A stretch of DNA of 64,000 nt, taken from contig JAGDZD010000002.1 in assembly GCA_049116315.1 (NCBI GenBank), forward strand, positions 228,281 through 292,280. Reading direction: 5' to 3'. Below, in pieces: positions 61,820-64,000 of the stretch; within the stretch, counting starts at the first letter, position 1; the number at the start of each line of letters is the position of its first letter. The notes below the pieces were generated by a model that had not been told where the DNA came from, ran no database searches, and was given only the letters and a program-made list of their open reading frames with translations. Both the position numbers and the translations under genes were made by a program. The stretch comes from Thalassobius sp049116315 (lineage in GTDB: Bacteria; Pseudomonadota; Alphaproteobacteria; Rhodobacterales; Rhodobacteraceae).

Positions 61820-62225
61820 CCAATCCAAATTAGGCAATGCACTTCGCCGCGCCTCTTCATCCGTAAAGTGGCACAAAGACGAACTGGCAAATCGAACAAC
61901 ACTGTGCGACCGGCACCACATCGATTGGGGAACTGACGGTGATATTTTGCCGGTGAACTCCCAGCGACCGCTGGTGACGCAATGCTATCTTTGGCATGGC
62001 CAGCCAACAACTAGGCGCTACAATCCTTGAGCGCGAAAACAGCCGCTTCAAGGATGGGGAAATTTCCACGTCCAAAGCTTGTCACCCAAGTCTAAAAGGC
62101 ACCGAAGTAAATGTCGGCGCCCCTAACTTTTATCTACTAATTACAATCACTTTGCGCTCAGCAATCAATTTGATTTGCACCAAGCGCAAAGTGGAAACAT
62201 CACCGAATTTTCAACTCAAGAATAC
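61820..62225. other. Gene-free stretch after the MarR gene
   Basis: Several overlapping frames of 60-122 codons exist, partly overlapping the MarR gene, and none has a ribosome site or recognisable motif. I see no clear terminator. Confidence 0.35.
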
Positions 62226-62576
62226 TTATTGGATGTAATAAATTGGCGAATTACTGCCATCTCTACGCTTGAACACGACGGTATTGCCGTCGATCGTCGG
62301 AACGCTACAAAATTCTTTTCCAGCAAGAGCTTGAGGCTTTGAGTAGGTACTACAGATTTCACGCGCGTTCGCGTCATAGGTTCCGACAATTGGATCACCA
62401 CGAAGCAATCCACCTACAGTGCCATCACCACTCAGAATGAACGTTGATCCGTTCTCAGTTTTTAAGGTTTTTCCAATCAACGTATCAACGACCGTAGCTT
62501 GGCTAGAGCCTTCTGTTGTGGTCTGACAAGCCGTCAGACCCAAGCTCGCTACAAGTGCCAGTGTAAAGTACTTCAT
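62226..62576 (-). CDS. Small lipoprotein of unknown function
   Basis: This 116-residue protein has a lipoprotein signal (ALVASLGLTACQT, lipobox LTAC with Cys17). The mature domain has paired Cys (EICSTY and KEFCSVP), a Gly-rich part (GDGTVGGLLRGDPIVGTYD) and strand-like segments. AGGAGGGG precedes the start. Lipidation should attach it to the inner or outer membrane facing the periplasm. No family is recognised. Its surroundings are AT-rich and gene-poor. Confidence 0.8.
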   Translation of the reverse strand: MKYFTLALVASLGLTACQTTTEGSSQATVVDTLIGKTLKTENGSTFILSGDGTVGGLLRGDPIVGTYDANAREICSTYSKPQALAGKEFCSVPTIDGNTVVFKRRDGSNSPIYYIQ

Positions 62577-63293
62577 TCTACCCCTCCTAGATTTAGAATT
62601 AATAAAATTTTTAGAACCTCACTATGAACAACAATAATCATATATCAATATTTATACCAAAATACTATAGGACGCCGTTTGTGTCATTCTAATTCCATTC
62701 CACTTTTTCAACGACACATGCTCTCCATTCTCAATATATCTATTTAGAATGTTTGTTCACAAATATTGAATTTCCACCTGACCTGCACTCCTTTCCCTCG
62801 CTAGAAATACAGACCTATGTGAGTATGATCTGAAAATTTCAATTCTATTGATCACCATCCCATCGGAATAGATCAACTTGTTAATTTTGGATCCTAATTC
62901 GCGGACACACTCCCATTCCCGGCGGTCACAATGCGGCTCTCCGAAACCCTCCGGGAATAACCCACGATAATCTTCTCCAAGCGACGGTCGTGTCTAGCGC
63001 AAGCCCTGTGTGTCTACGATGCGGCCAAGCAGGGAGCGCTGTGTCATGGTAACGTTCTGCACCAATGTCCGCGAAGCGCTGGACGGGAGCTCTGCATAGT
63101 GGTGCGTCTTGGGGCAGGTTTCTCTCACAGATGGGCTTTAACGGCCGTTGGATCGTCAGCTAAGGTGCCATAGCGTGGCCCGTCGAAACGGGCATGCGCT
63201 GCGACTGGTCAAATCTGGAATCCAGTGGCCACCGCGGTTCGGGAAACGCGGATCTCTCCTAAGGGGTAAAACGCTTTTTGCTATATTAGCCTA
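62577..63293. other. Gene-free stretch, AT-rich then GC-rich
   Basis: The left 310 bases are strongly AT-rich and without frames. The right 400 bases are GC-richer but show no gene. On the minus strand a fragment such as TQRSLLGRIVDTQG suggests a decayed gene, yet I cannot name it. Confidence 0.35.
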
Positions 63294-64000
63294 TCAAACG
63301 ATGAACATCGCATTGTCGAATTGATCCAGCCCAACATTTTGAAACGTCACTTCTGTTCCTTGATCCGCAAAAACCACAGCGTTTGCTGAGACAGTCAAAT
63401 GCGCGCGCGCGTCGTCAGCGGTCGCGTAGCCGAAGCCTTCAAATGACAGATAGTCCCAGGGTTCGAGATCAAGCACTGTATTTGTGCCCGCATCGGTTTG
63501 CGCAAATACGAAAGTGTCGGTCATTTCGCCACCGGCGAGAACGTTTTGCCCACCGCCGCCCTCAATCATGTCATCCACGCCCTGCGCACGGACCCAATCC
63601 TTGAGAGCTCCAGCGGTCATTTGGGTGAACTCTGGCGATTGAACAAATCCCACGACCTCGGCTTCGCGGGAGCCACCGCTGTCCAGACGTGCGACTTTTT
63701 CGGCCAGGCCGGCGGCGTCTGGGGTGCGCCCCAGTATATTGGTGTAGAGCAAAGTGACGAAATCGGTATTGTCCAACCCGCCGTAGTCCGTCTGAAACGC
63801 CGGCGAAGCGACAAAACCTCTGACCACATCCAAGTAACTTGTTCCGGTCGAAAGCTGTTGTAAGTGGTTGGCAAATTCTGCAGCGTCAGGCGCGCGGTCC
63901 AACACGCCGCTGTAAAGGCGATAGACATCGTCAGTCCAGGCCGCCGGATCAGCGTTTAATGCAAACCGGTTGGCTTCCATTGTGGTATTGGCGATGAATT
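63294..64000 (-). CDS. DUF4214-type repeat protein, C-terminal part
   Basis: The frame is open to the right edge, so the start lies outside; the ATG at 63980 is probably internal. At least 235 residues are seen. Two DUF4214 units are visible (WTDDVYRLYSGVLDRAPDAAE and FVTLLYTNILGRTPDAAGLA), and a C-terminal piece (DMIEGGGGQNVLAGGEMTDTF, then VLDLEPWDYLSFEGFGY) resembles the RTX-like end of secreted Roseobacter proteins. The family is found in extracellular, surface and calcium-binding proteins. It may be exported by a type I system; this is inferred. Confidence 0.82.
   Translation of the reverse strand, partial: FIANTTMEANRFALNADPAAWTDDVYRLYSGVLDRAPDAAEFANHLQQLSTGTSYLDVVRGFVASPAFQTDYGGLDNTDFVTLLYTNILGRTPDAAGLAEKVARLDSGGSREAEVVGFVQSPEFTQMTAGALKDWVRAQGVDDMIEGGGGQNVLAGGEMTDTFVFAQTDAGTNTVLDLEPWDYLSFEGFGYATADDARAHLTVSANAVVFADQGTEVTFQNVGLDQFDNAMFIV

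Noticed and set aside
1..64000. CRISPR arrays, rRNA genes and complete prophage
   Set aside because: No regularly spaced repeats, rRNA signatures or phage structural genes were seen on reading through.

Overview
The window looks like chromosomal DNA of a marine alphaproteobacterium of the Rhodobacteraceae (Roseobacter group). This is inferred from gene content and order: an rpoH end, an Suv3-like helicase followed by an S4 protein, FdxA and CarD, divergent cobS/cobT, many ABC transporters, and moderately high GC with AT-rich spacers. No species is claimed.

Layout. 1-23.9 kb is mostly core genome: the rpoH 3' end, phenylalanine hydroxylase with a divergent Lrp regulator, a Gfo/Idh/MocA oxidoreductase, an anchored M19 dipeptidase, PepF, a lysophospholipase-like hydrolase, an SCP2 protein, a TPR protein, helicase-S4-FdxA-CarD, cobS/cobT, a K+/H+ antiporter, a second Lrp regulator divergent from HPPD, a 1054-residue low-complexity membrane protein and a glycosyltransferase. 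24.2-25.1 kb is a tRNA-Cys gene whose 3' 47 bases are repeated 787 bp downstream, as left by a small integrated element. 25.4-28 kb holds small accessory genes and a tandem operator-like palindrome.

28.6-39 kb is the most interesting block: allophanate hydrolase (atzF), a divergent LysR regulator, then a BMP-type ABC transporter interleaved with a formamidase, a biuret-hydrolase-like enzyme, a second isochorismatase-fold hydrolase and a cupin. The genes overlap by 1-8 bases. One 25-bp palindrome lies both between atzF and lysR and before the transporter operon, tying the two transcription units into one probable regulon for uptake and nitrogen salvage from a biuret- or ureide-like compound.

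39-44.3 kb holds a LysR regulator, a small protein, a haloalkane dehalogenase with a signal peptide, an Old Yellow Enzyme with Phe at the usual catalytic Tyr, and a short-chain dehydrogenase cut off by a decayed IS3-family element. 44.3-54.8 kb is a sugar-acid cluster resembling non-phosphorylating L-fucose catabolism (fuconate dehydratase, FAH-family hydrolase, SDR, mutarotase, second enolase-superfamily enzyme, ABC importer, IclR regulator, aldo/keto reductase). 55.1-57.2 kb encodes a phosphatase/synthase pair for glucosyl- or mannosylglycerate, a compatible solute. 57.2-64 kb is gene-poor, with decayed sequence, a membrane-anchored AraC regulator beside a secreted protein, a MarR regulator with a C-terminal Cys cluster divergent from another secreted protein, a small lipoprotein, and a DUF4214-type protein running off the right edge.

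Functions were assigned by reading motifs and recalled family similarity; no database search was made.
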